Counted from the first letter of the stretch, positions 10,365 to 21,019 are shown. The stretch is DNA of 64,000 nt from Onthophagus taurus (GCF_036711975.1 NC_091976.1:33356001-33420000), one strand, 5' to 3'. Made by a program: numbers and translations. Notes: generated by a model from the letters alone, not told the origin.

Positions 10365-13300
10365 ATGTATCATTTCGTTTTAATTTTATGTGTTTGGTGT
10401 GTAAAAGCTCAAGAAATCAACTCAAACGATTTATTAAATAATTTAGACTTAATAAGTAACATTTTTGCGATCCAAAACGATATCATTTCTTCAGTACCTA
10501 ATGGGGAGTGTAAAGAAGATTTATTTAAACTTTTTTCGGCGGTGGGTAACCATGAAATTTGGGGGTTAAAAAGTAATGCGTATTAAGTTGCCTACCCTAT
10601 TTTTTAATTAATTTTATTTCTTTAGTGGTAGATTCTTGGGCAAAACCCCAAATGGGGTTATTAACTGGTAATATAATGCATATAGGGAATTATGATGAAT
10701 GTTTAGAAGACGACGTTGATGGCCAATATTGCTCGGTGATCATCAAACCAACAGTTTCAAATTCTTCCAATTCCACCAACATCATTTTTGAAGAAATATT
10801 AAAACAACTTGTATGTAAAAGAAGTTGTATTTCGGGGATTATAAAGAATTTTCTTGTAGCAACAACAACTCGGAGATTTAGGAAATATTAAAACATCATT
10901 CGGAATTTGTACCCCAAAATCGTGCTCTCCCCCTACATTACAAGAAATTTTTAATAATCTCTCAAACAAATTTAATTTAGATTTAGAGTTTGTAATCGAA
11001 GACTTTTTATGCGATTTTAAAGGAAAAAAAGTGTTTACATTCGAAGCTTTAATAGGAATTATAATTTTTTTTGTAATTATCTCATTAATTATTGTAGCAA
11101 CAATTTACGATTTATTAACACTTCAAAAAAAAGGTTACAAAGAAATAACCTATCAACACAAATCTTATTAATTTATTTTTAGGTCGTATCAACGTTTTAA
11201 TTTCAATCTCAGCTTATGAGAACACAAAAAAAATCTTTTCAACAACCAAATCTGATGAAAACATTTCCTGTTTAAACGGAATTAAATTTATTAGTATGTT
11301 ATGGATCATTTTAGGCCATAAATACATGATAATCGTGTACGTTCCTTATATTAACACAAAAATTTTGGAGAAATGGGTCGAAAATCCTTTTAATTCAACG
11401 ATTATCGCCGCGAGTTTTGCGGTTGACACATTTTTTTTAATAAGCGGCTTATTAGTGTCTTATACATTTTTTAAACACCATGGGAATAATTTCCAACTAA
11501 AAAATTTTAATATTTTAAAGTATTGGATGCACCGATTAATACGGTTAACTCCATCTCTCGCCGCTTTAATTTTATTCTTAACCACTTTGGTGCAGTATTT
11601 CGGTAACGGTCCTTTATGGGATATAATGTTGAAGATGACCCAAAGTGATTGTAAACAAAATTGGTGGGCGATTTTGTTGTATGTTCAAAATTACGTTTAT
11701 CCAAGTAACAATGTAAGTAATTTTTTTATATACATATAAAAGTTTTTATTGTTAACTCAAAGTTTACAATTTTCTGTGCAATACATGACAAATCAAACTT
11801 AACTTCTCTTATCACCACCTCTTCCTGAGTTCCCTCCTCCCAACCACCTCCCTCATCCATCATCTACCTTCTTCCCCCTTTCTTCTTCTCTCAGCTCAAT
11901 CTTCTTCCAATCCTCTCCGTACAGCCGACACCACCTCCCCACATCATCTGCCCAGTACCTGTTCGATCTCTCCTCATCGCCCTTCCTCACTCTCCTTTTT
12001 CACCAAGTATTTTGAAAGCCCTTCCGTTATTATCCTCCCATGTCTTTCACGTCCTTATCTCCTTCAGTCTCTGGACGTCCGTCGTTTACCTGTCTATGCG
12101 TATCCCCTTCACCCTCCTCTCCATCTCCTTCCATAACTTCTCCCTATCCATCTTATCGAATGCCGTCTTCAAATCTATTGGGGCATACAAATTCCCTCTC
12201 TTCTTATACAACTTTCTATCCACCAGATCTCTTATGATGTACAGGGTGGTTCAAATTCGATGTCTGAATAGGCTAACTCGGAAACTATAAGAGTTAGACA
12301 AAAAGTAGCTTACATGTCATGATCTCGTTTTTCGAGAAACTGCTAATGCCGAAAATCTCATAGCGCTATCGTCTTTTGTTTTTCCCCTAGAGGCCAAAAT
12401 TGGAAATATCGTAAAACCAGCAAGTGCAATTATCTTCGTTATTATTATAGGTGGAGTATTATAACTAAGACATTATATGGACACTTTTTTATAGAGAATT
12501 GGATGACGTAGTCAAAAAAATTTTTTCGGTTTTAGATTTTGAGATATCATGACAATTTTCATTTTTTTAAATGGAAACAACCACTGATTATTCGCTTATT
12601 AAATTCTTTATTTTTTTCTAATTACAAAAATATAGGGTTCGAACGGTCTATTTCTTATTGTTTTAGAATAAAGCTAAAAATAAACTTTTTTTATAAAATT
12701 TCCATCTAGTGTCATCGACGAAATTAAATTTACAGTTTCCTGTAAATTACGGTACTATAACTAAAAATTATTCTACTAAAAATTTATATAAAATTTACTT
12801 TATTTTCTAATATGTAACATTCTAACATGTTAAACTTTTCGTAATTTTCGTAATCCATCTTAAAAAACAGGATTTTTAGAAAATTTTTGAATACAAACAA
12901 ATGTTGCTATGTTTAGGTTGAATTAAAAAAATATATATGAGCGCCATCTATCAATAATTTATTAAGTCATTTAATAATAATATTAAATATTAATATAAAA
13001 ATGTGAAATTATGCAATCTATTCCAACTTTTGTATAATTACATATATAAATTAAATAGTTCAACAAATATATTTGTTTCAAATATCAGAAAAATGTTTTT
13101 TTAATTTTTAATTATAGTACCGTAATTTACAGGAAACTGTAAATTTAATTTCTTGGAAGACACTAAAAGAAAAGTTAATTTTTAGCTTTATTCTAAAACA
13201 ATAAGAAATAGACCTGTCAAACCCTATATTTTTGTAATCAGAAAAAAATAACGAATTTAATAAGCGAGTAATCAGTGGTTGTTTCCATTTAAAAAAACGA

Positions 13301-15179
13301 ACATTGTGATAATATCTCAAAATCTAAAACCGAAAAATTTTTTTTGACTACGTCATCAAATTCTCTGTAAAAAAGTGTCCATATAATGTTTTAGTTATAA
13401 TACTCCAGCTATAATAATAACCAAGATAATTGCGCTTGCTGGTTTTACGATATTTTCAATTTTAGCCTCTAGCGGAAAAACAAAAGACGATAGCGCTATG
13501 AGGTTTTCGGCATTAGCAATTTCTCGAAAAACGAGATCATGACATGTAAGCTACTTTTTTTCTAACTCTTATAGTTTCCGAGTTAGCCTATTCGGACATC
13601 GAATTTGAACCACCCTGTACACTCTACCCTTCCAAAAACCTGTCTGTCCATCCGGAAACATCCCCCCTATCTCAATCTTTTCCTCCAATCTTCCCAGCAG
13701 TATCTTCGCATAAATCTGGTATGAGGAGTTGAGTAGGCTGATTCCATTCTAATTAACCACTACTCTCTTACTTCCCTTCTTGTGCACTGGGCATATTATA
13801 CTCATCCTCCAACTGTTCCTTCACACACTGTTCAACGTCTCTAACAGCTTCCCTCTCACCTCTCCTACCGCCTCCAACCATGCCTCGTTCTGTATCTCAT
13901 CCTCAACCCCCTCGAAACTGTTATCAACTCTTCTTCCATAATCTCCTCACCATCCTTAGTCGTCTCCTCCTCCTCGACCGCCTCCAAGTGACTCCTCCAT
14001 CTGTATTTCGCTACCGACCTCCTCCTTTCGCTTTCTCAACTTCTTCAAATACCTCCACACATCTCCTTCCCATCTTAACTCCTTAATTTTTGCTGCCTCC
14101 CTCAACCTCAGCTCCCTTTTCTTTGTCCCACTTACATCTTTGTGTCTTCTTCTTGTCTCCTTATAACTGTTCACCAGAACCTCTCCTCTCCGCCACTGCT
14201 TCAATCTTCTCCTTGTCTCCTTTTCGCCTCCCTGCATTCTCCATCCCATCATGTAAGTAATTTTTTTTTAATTAATTTTTAGTGCGCATCACAAGCTTGG
14301 TATTTAGCGGTTGATACTCAAATGTATTTCTTAGCACCCATTTTATTGATACCTTTGGTGAAATGGCCGAGAAAAACAATTTTTGCAACGATCATTTTGA
14401 TCGTTGCTTCGATTATTTGGGCTTTTTGTGTTAGTTGGAATAAAGATCTCGATTTAATGTATTATAAGTATGTATTAATTAATTATCTAGAGTGGTTTTT
14501 AATTTTAATACTTTTTTTTTAGTTATTCGTTAGATTTTTATAGTTTTTACATCTCAACTCATTTCCGAGCTTCATCTTGGCTGATCGGATTAATTTTAGG
14601 CTATTTTTTATTTACAATTAGAAACAAAAAGTTATTAATTAATAAAAAATTAATAATCTTGTTGTGGATTATCTCAATTTGTGTTATATTAGCCGTTGTT
14701 TTCGGGCATTTCTCTTTTATTGCGATTAACCAACACAGCCGAATCAGATCAAGTATTTTTAACGCTTTCTCAAGACCCGCTTGGTGCTTAGCGATTTGTT
14801 GGATCATTTTTGCTTGTTCCAAAGGATTTGGAGGTATTTTTTAAATTGATTTTTACATTTGTTGACTCAAAAAATTTTAGGGGTTATCAACAGATTTTTA
14901 TCGCTGAAATTTTTCGAAATTGGAGTCAAAATAAGTTATGGGATGTATTTGTTGCATGTATTTGAAATTTTATACACAGTGGGAATGGGTAGAGTTGCAA
15001 AATATTTTTCAAACGAAGAGGAATTAAAGATAATTTGGTCCGATTATGTGACGGTTATGTTTTTTGGGCTAATTTGGGTTTTAATTTTTGAATTACCCCC
15101 AATTCACTTGGAGAAACTCTTGTTTAATTACAAACAAAAAAATAAAAATGTTTTAAATGGAATTGTTTTAAATAAATAA
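10365..15179 (+). CDS. NRF-6-like membrane acyltransferase (acyltransferase 3 family), seven exons
   Basis: This belongs to the insect family related to C. elegans 'nose resistant to fluoxetine': an N-terminal extracellular NRF domain followed by a multi-pass acyltransferase-3 domain. The substrate is unknown; roles in lipid or yolk transport are known for some members. The exons are 10365-10572, 10626-10810, 10860-11133, 11183-11712, 14283-14467, 14523-14833 and 14881-15179, giving 1992 nt and 663 aa with all phases consistent. The first ATG is at 10365 (MYHFVLILCVWCVKA looks like a signal peptide). The NRF domain carries GNYDECL, GQYCSV and FGICTPKSCSP. The membrane domain includes LNGIKFISMLWIILGH (the catalytic-type His), FFLISGLLVSY, RLIRLTP, CASQAWYLAVDTQMY and KISYGMYLLH. 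Intron 4 is 2.6 kb because of a nested transposon insertion; the others are about 47-55 nt. It lies 221 bp downstream of the odorant receptor. Confidence 0.93.
11728..14250 (-). mobile_element. LINE (non-LTR retrotransposon) remnant in acyltransferase intron
   Basis: The insert is flanked by a 17-bp direct repeat ATGTAAGTAATTTTTTT (11711-11727 and 14251-14267), a target-site duplication of the length LINEs make. On the minus strand it encodes lysine/arginine-rich sequence, then a reverse-transcriptase stretch. DGQTGFWKGR (near 13640) is followed, across an inserted foldback, by LYAPIDLKTAFDKMDREKLW (near 12130-12190), the finger/palm motif of LINE RTs. An AATAAA lies near the minus-strand 3' end, next to the T-rich duplication. 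Stops and deletions show that it is inactive; its clade was not determined. Confidence 0.72.
12242..13617. mobile_element. TA-flanked long foldback element nested in the LINE
   Basis: The element starts CAGGGTGGTTCAAATTCG and ends with the complement, flanked by TA (12240-12241, 13618-13619). The arms of about 530 bp (12242-12770 and 13090-13617) are complementary with scattered mismatches around a 320-bp AT-rich centre. Removing it with one TA restores a continuous LINE reading frame across the RT motifs, so it inserted after the LINE. No transposase is seen. Confidence 0.8.
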
Positions 15180-15578
15180 ATTAAATATAAATGAATAGGC
15201 AACCAATATTGCATAAGCTAAATTTACGTCATTTTTATTTTGGTTAATTAATTTTAAATCGGACATTAAATTAATTAAAGGATTAATTGGGATTGCTTTA
15301 AATAAATAAATTAAAAGTTTTTATAATACTGCCCTTTATTTTTTCTTTTTTTCCTATATAAAAGTAGATAACCAACATAGCAACTTTGTTATCTGGGTTG
15401 CTTTGTTGGGTTTTAAAAAATTAATTAATGTCATTATTATTATCACAATAATTATAAATTAGAATTAATTTTAATTCAGTTCTCACACGTGTATTGCGCA
15501 AAATTAAAACAAACCAGAAGAATCATCCTGATAAGATAAAGCAACTCATCGTTTAAACAATCATGATTGTTTCATTTT
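15180..15578. other. Convergent intergenic spacer
   Basis: These are the 3' flanks of the acyltransferase (plus) and the ABHD4/5 gene (minus). A short duplicated stretch, TTTAAATAAATAAATTAAA, occurs at the acyltransferase stop codon (15168) and again near 15297, suggesting a small local duplication. Short GGCAACC/GGTTGC hairpins occur near 15200 and 15370-15405. Confidence 0.5.
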
Positions 15579-16742
15579 TTACAAGTTCATGGCAGTTTCA
15601 TCGCCGTTGTTTAATTCGCCGCTATCAAATTCTATGGCCAACCGATTTCTATCAATACAAGTTCCATCATCAGCCATCCGACACGCCTCCAAAACGTATT
15701 TATTAAAAACTTCCGCTTTATCAGCATAAACATGATGTCCGGCACCGGGGATAACAAAGCTTTGTACAAAACAATCCGGTCGTTTCTCTTTAACGATTTC
15801 AGCCGCGGTGTTATCAACCCAAGATCTTGACCCATAAAGCAACGTAATTGGAACTTTAGGACTTAATTTATCGATGCGATTAATCATCGGTTGTTTGGCC
15901 CATCCAAACCCGGCCATCATCGCGTGAAACGCGCTTTCTCCAGTTGGTGGTTGCGCATTACATTGATAAACATATTGCGAAATTAAATTTTCGTCGCCAA
16001 CAAAATGTTGGAATTTCTTCGAAATATCCGGCCTCGCTTTATTAATTAACCATTGTCCTAAAGGACCAGCTACTCTTACCGCGAATAACGGATTAAAAGG
16101 TTGAAAACTGTAGGAAAGAACTCGAACCCATAAAGGTAAGTTGGGTTTCTCCGCTGGTTTTTCTGGAAATCCCCATGGATCGGCCAAAATTAAATGGGCA
16201 ACCCGTTCCGGGTGACAAATCGCGTAAGAAGCGGCCAAAAACCCACCCAAACTATGTCCCAAAAGAACGAAATGGTCTAAATTCATCTCTCTTCTCCATG
16301 CTTCTAACGCGTCAACCATTTGAGTTTCAGCTTCGGCTGCTTCTTTGCTGAAAGCGGGGCGAGAACTTCGCCCAAAACCCAAAAGATCCATTGCGTAAAC
16401 TGGACGTTCCATTGCGAGAGAATCCAAGTTTAAGCACCAAAACGCAACACCCGCGCCTAAACCGTGTAAGAGAACAATCGGAGTATTTTTATTTGGTGTG
16501 TTCATTGAGATTGTCCAAATTTTATCGGAATGTCCAACAACGGGGCCAATATCCGTGTACCATCCCCGATATGGCGTTTTTACATACGAAAGAATCTTCT
16601 TTTCGGCGGTTCGTAATAAATTTTCGGAGAATTTGTTCCAAGAAAGCCATTGCGAACTCATCCAACCGACTTGCTGCTGTTGTTGCGGTGATCGGTCATC
16701 GATTTCCGCAATAGCTTTGTTATTATCAGAAATATCCGACAT
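15579..16742 (-). CDS. Alpha/beta hydrolase, ABHD4/ABHD5 (pummelig-like) lipid hydrolase
   Basis: The protein is a 387-aa single-exon alpha/beta-hydrolase. The family acts on N-acyl phospholipids (ABHD4) or as a lipid-droplet co-activator of triglyceride lipase (ABHD5/CGI-58). Visible elements are LLHGLGAG (oxyanion region, residues 91-98), GHSLGG with a serine at position 164, the probable acid in LLYGSRSWVD (310), and GAGHHVYAD near 334-341, which holds both the catalytic histidine and the HX4D signature of the ABHD4/5 branch. ABHD5 of vertebrates has Asn in place of the nucleophile, so this protein is predicted to be an active enzyme, as in ABHD4 and the single insect member. A poly-Gln run (20-24) lies in the N-terminal tail. 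A tryptophan-rich N-terminal segment (WMSSQWLSWNKF) resembles the lipid-droplet or membrane anchor of the family. The absence of introns in the coding region is unusual but the frame is intact. Confidence 0.92.
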   Translation of the reverse strand: MSDISDNNKAIAEIDDRSPQQQQQVGWMSSQWLSWNKFSENLLRTAEKKILSYVKTPYRGWYTDIGPVVGHSDKIWTISMNTPNKNTPIVLLHGLGAGVAFWCLNLDSLAMERPVYAMDLLGFGRSSRPAFSKEAAEAETQMVDALEAWRREMNLDHFVLLGHSLGGFLAASYAICHPERVAHLILADPWGFPEKPAEKPNLPLWVRVLSYSFQPFNPLFAVRVAGPLGQWLINKARPDISKKFQHFVGDENLISQYVYQCNAQPPTGESAFHAMMAGFGWAKQPMINRIDKLSPKVPITLLYGSRSWVDNTAAEIVKEKRPDCFVQSFVIPGAGHHVYADKAEVFNKYVLEACRMADDGTCIDRNRLAIEFDSGELNNGDETAMNL

Positions 16743-17184
16743 TTTTCTTTGGAAATTTTTAACTAAATATCACTTGTAAGATGTTTTGGATGACTTTTAT
16801 TGTTTTGAATCCGTTTTTGTTTTACTTTCACATCGTCATTATCACTTTTTTTTTGATTAATTTTTTTTTTGTTGCGTTTTATTACTTGGTAAATTTTGAA
16901 GGCAGTTAACTGTCAAAAAAACGACCGCACCTTGTCGAATCGCTAACTGCTCTAAACGTTATCGAGATTCCTGAAATCATTTGCTGCTCTCGATGATAAC
17001 GACTCAATTCAATTCGAATTCTTTTTTTAGATATGCGTATTAGAAAACGAAACGCTTTGTTAATGAATAGATTAGAGTCCAACTCTTTGTTTATAAACGT
17101 CACAATTCACCATTGACATAAGTATTAATAAAAAAAAGCGGATTTTTATTATTTTAAGGAAGCGAGTAGGAAAATTATTGTGTC
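16743..17184. other. 5' flank of the ABHD4/5 gene
   Basis: AT-rich sequence lies between the ABHD4/5 start codon and the 325-bp satellite. It should contain the ABHD promoter and 5' UTR, read on the minus strand. No gene or clear motif is visible. Minor complexity around 16915-17000 (TTGTCGAATCGCTAACTGC) is the most promoter-like part. Confidence 0.4.
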
Positions 17185-18838
17185 GATAAGACTTGATATG
17201 AATTGAATTGGTAACCGTACTATTCAGAGGGAAATCAAAAATATTCGTATACAGATTCCCATGTAGGAAATTCGAAAAAATTTTATTAACAAAAATTATT
17301 ACAAATTTAATTCTAAACAAATTTTATTTAAACAATTTTTTGTTAAAATCAATATTTATTGAGATAACTTCAAAAATGGTTCTTTTTATACCAGTGTACA
17401 GCGCACCCTAGTGGAAATATTAAAAAATGTTTATTACAAAATAAGTTTTAAATAATATTTTAAACAAATATTATTAGAAATAATTTTTGATAAATGCAAT
17501 AAATATCATGGTAAGCCCTGATATAAATTGAATTGGTAACCGTACTATTCAGAGGGAAATCAAAAATAATCGTATACAGCTTTCACCATAGGAAATTCGA
17601 AAATATTTTATTAACAAAAATTATTACAAATTTAATTCTAAACAAATTTTATTTGAACAATTTTTTGATACAATCAATAATTATTGAGATAACCTCAAAA
17701 ATGTTTCTTTTTATACCAGTGTACAGTGCACCCTAGTGGAAATATTCAAAAATGTTTATTACAAAATAAATTTTAAATAATATTTTAAACAAATGTTATT
17801 AGAAACAATTTTCGATAAAAATAATAAATATGATATTAAGCCCTGATATAAATTGAATTGGTAACCGTACTATTCAGAGGGAAATCAAAAATAATCGTAT
17901 ACAGCTTTCCCCATAGGAAATTCGAAAATATTTTATTAACAAAAATTATTACTAATTTGATTCTAAACAAATTTTATTTAAACAATTTTTTGATACAATC
18001 AATAATTATTGAGATAACCTCAAAAATGTTTCTTTTTATACCAGTGTACAGCGCACCCTAGTGGAAATATTAAAAAATGTTTATTACAAAATAAGTTTTA
18101 AATAATATTTTAAATAAATATTATTAGAAACAATTTTTGATAAATGCAATAAATATCATGGTAAGCCCGGATATAAATTAAATTGGTAACCGTACTATTC
18201 AGAGGGAAATCAAAAATAATCGTATACAGCTTTCCCCATAGGAAATTCGAAAATATTTTATTAACAAAAATTATTACAAATTTGATTCTAAACAAATTTT
18301 ATTTGAACAATTTTTTGATACATTCAATAATTATTGAGATAACCTCAAAAATGTTTCTTTTTATACCAGTGTACAGCGCACCCTAGTGGAAATATTAAAA
18401 AATGTTTATTACAAAATAAGTTTTAAATAATATTTTAAACAAATATTATTAGAAACAATTTTCGATAAAAATAATAAATATGATATTAAGCCCTGATATA
18501 AATTGAATTGGTAACCGTACTATTCAGAGGGAAATCAAAAATAATCGTATACAGCTTTCCCCATAGGAAATTCGAAAATATTTTATTAACAAAAATTATT
18601 ACAAATTTAATTCTAAACAAATTTTATTTGAACAATTTTTTGATACAATCAATAATTATTGAGATAACCTCAAAAATGTTTCTTTTTATACCAGTGTACA
18701 GCGTACCTTAGTGGAAATATTAAAAAATGTTTATTACAAAATAAGTTTTAAATAATATTTCAAACAAATATTATTAGAAACAATTTTCGATAAAAATAAT
18801 AAATACGATGATAAGCCCTGATATAAATTGAATTGCTA
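17185..18838. repeat. 325-bp satellite, five tandem copies
   Basis: The landmark GGTAACCGTACTATTCAGAG recurs at an exact spacing of 325 bp (17208, 17533, 17858, 18183 and 18508 mark the same phase). A sixth copy breaks off after about 30 bp. Copy ends alternate between two variants (GCAATAAATATCATGG after copies 1 and 3; AATAATAAATATGATA after copies 2 and 4), a sign of a 650-bp dimeric amplification unit. Each copy has an open frame of about 67 codons starting MVTVLFRGKSKI, but it ends inside the copy and no gene signal surrounds it, so I treat it as satellite DNA. Confidence 0.9.
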
Positions 18839-19200
18839 ACGCAATGTTATGTCAACTTCAGCAATTTTTTTCTCCAAAAGTAATCGAGATATCAAAAAGC
18901 TGTTTGCAGGATTAAAATCGTCATTTAATTATGTATAATTCCACCAAGTTACGTTTTTTCAATTTTATAACTAACCTAGATATAAATTTTTGAATCCAAC
19001 CTTAACAAAAATTTCCTGAAGATGGAGATTTTTTTAATGTCAACTTTAAGAATATTTTTCTCCAAAAGTAATAAAGATATCAAAGAACGGTTTTCAGAAA
19101 TAAAATCGTCATTCAATTGTGTATAATCCCATCAAGTTACGTTTCTTCAATTTTACACATAACCAAGATATTAATTTTTGAACCCACTCACACATATTTT
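18839..19200. repeat. Two-copy tandem repeat, about 187 bp
   Basis: The stretch beginning TTCTCCAAAAGTAAT, with AAAATCGTCATT and CAAGTTACGTTT downstream, occurs at about 18870-19000 and again at 19060-19190, diverged by roughly a fifth. It directly follows the 325-bp satellite but is unrelated in sequence. Confidence 0.65.
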
Positions 19201-19650
19201 ACAAGATAGTGCCAATAAAAAAAATAAATAAAAACTCACACATTTTACAACACTTCTATTATGAATTACTTAAATAGCGTTAACGTAATCGACGATTTTT
19301 TTTTTTTTTTTTGAAGATAAACGATGATAACAGTGTAAATTCAAACTTTTCCTATCAAAGTTTATTTTTAAATCTTTAGGATCAAAGGTACAATAAAACT
19401 TTATAATAACATGATTTTAATAACTTTATTTTTTCTTAATATAATCAATTTTATTTTACTCCTAAATTAAAACGATTCTCTTCAAACCGACGATAATATT
19501 TCAAAATTATTTTAATTGCAATTACACATGTCAACGTAAGTTTTCCTAAATAAATAAAATCCTTTACAAATATTTCATTCCTGCATAAAATCTTTCGTTA
19601 AATACAGTATAAACATACAAAATAATCTCATATTTAATAACGCCACCTTT

Positions 19651-20604
19651 TTATCGCTTTAATTCAACCACCAGAACAATAATTAAAACAATCAGGATAA
19701 CAGTACCAATTAAAGCTAAATAAAAAAGTTTCTTTCTGTAACGATTCCCATATCTAGCTGCTTTTTGAAGTTCTTCAGTTGCTTGAGTTACCGTTCCGGC
19801 TGTATAATCAATATTATTTTCAATTGAATCTAAAAAAAATACAAATAATTCTTGTTATTACCAATTTATTAAATTTTTTACCAATAACTTCACGATCTTG
19901 ATATACAAGAACACTTAATTCCCTCATTATTTCATTCACATCCAAAACATCAGCTTCGATTTTTTTAATTGCAACCTCTCTATCCATTAACATGTCATTT
20001 TCAAAAGCTAACTCCCTGGCTAATAATATTTGTTGTTGGGCTTGAGGATCATCTTTATCCATTTCCTCTAACTCAACGGGCGACATTAACAAATTCGCTT
20101 TCATCTTATCAGCGCACGTTTTTTGTAGAGATGAATAATTAGCAACGGCATCTTTAAAATTATCGGTGAGCTTTTCACATTGTAATTTTTGTTGCTTTTC
20201 CCCTTTTTTTACTACTCTACTTAATTTTTGTAATGAAGTTGTTGTTGCGGAGATAATTTGATTCGTACTTAATTGTGTTACATGGCTAAAAAATTCAAAA
20301 ATAATTATTTTCGAAATATAAAGTTAACTACTTTACCGACATTGTACGTGTGGTTGCATACATTTAAACAAATTATAATAATGTTTTTAATTATTTACAT
20401 TTTATCTCTGAGGCCTCGATTATCCTTTGAAGTACCAACGTTCTTTGTTAAATTATCTAAACTTTTCCAAGAGGAATTGATGGTATAAATGTTAGTAACA
20501 ATGCTGTCACACAATGTGTTAAAATCCGAAGTGGATGTTCCAGAAAAAGCCACTTCCGCCGTATTTTCCATGGCCCCATAACTAGGCGCTGGTTTCCTAT
20601 TCAT
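19651..20604 (-). CDS. Endosomal Qa-SNARE syntaxin (Syx7/12/13 group), three exons
   Basis: This is a tail-anchored syntaxin expected to drive fusion of early or recycling endosomes. Minus-strand exons are 20604-20399, 20285-19882 and 19829-19651 (789 nt, 262 aa, phases 2 and 1). The first ATG in frame is at 20604 (MNRKPAPSYG). An N-terminal Habc-type region includes NRGLRDKIHVTQLSTNQII across the first junction and KLTDNFKDAVANYSSLQ. The SNARE motif begins VLDVNEIMRELSVLV and continues through VIDSIENNIDYTAGTV. It ends in a basic linker (RYGNRYRKK), a hydrophobic anchor (LFYLALIGTVILIVLIIVLV) and a four-residue lumenal tail (VELKR). Odd point: the site of the zero-layer glutamine (family pattern HEQG/YQQG, then two residues to ID) reads YQDRE, so Asp replaces Gln there and the only nearby Gln is one residue earlier. 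The splice-joined IDSIE anchors this alignment. Confidence 0.88.
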
Positions 20605-21019
20605 CTTGAATTTCAACCCACTTAATTTCTTCTTAATTAACCCAAAAACCTTGACTTACACCGACATAACCTATCAAACACTTCCTTTTTGTAATCTTTT
20701 TAAGCACATCACCACCAATACTATTAGAATTTAGAAATAATAGAACTGTATCGAATTACATTATTATCTCCCCTTTTTGTTTGTTGTTTTAATAATAAAA
20801 TAGATGTGTGGAATTCAACAGCAAACACAACTGACGTTTTAATGCAGATAAAAAGTTGATTTTAGGAAACCGAAATCACGTGATTTTATTTATAATCACG
20901 TTGAGTTTTAAACCGATTATGAGTAAACAAGCTTAGTAATAAATTGTTGAAACATTAATTTTATTAAATGAGGTCATGTTTTAACAATGATGGTGAATTG
21001 ATTTTGTACGTATACGACC
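20605..21019 (-). promoter_or_regulatory. Syntaxin upstream region with an E-box/CLEAR-like palindrome
   Basis: The palindrome AATCACGTGATT (20874-20885) contains TCACGTGA, the core bound by MITF/TFE-type bHLH-zip factors that control lysosomal and endosomal genes. It is about 270 bp upstream of the syntaxin start codon. A second half-like ATCACGTTGAG follows at 20893. The functional link is inference. The remainder is AT-rich, with nothing else recognisable. Confidence 0.35.

Noticed and set aside
10811-10904. Frameshift in the NRF domain (apparent stop after RRFRKY)
   Set aside because: A 49-nt intron (GTATGT...TTGTAG, 10811-10859) restores the frame into the conserved FGICTPKSCSP motif, so the gene is intact.
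11820-14252. Arginine- or proline/serine-rich frames in the acyltransferase intron as host exons
   Set aside because: They lie inside a LINE bounded by a 17-bp target duplication, and the host frame is continuous when the whole segment is spliced out.
17208-18711. Five similar 67-codon frames (MVTVLFRGKSK...) as a tandem gene family
   Set aside because: They coincide exactly with a 325-bp satellite unit; the surrounding DNA has no promoter, splice or poly(A) logic, and non-coding parts of the unit are equally conserved.
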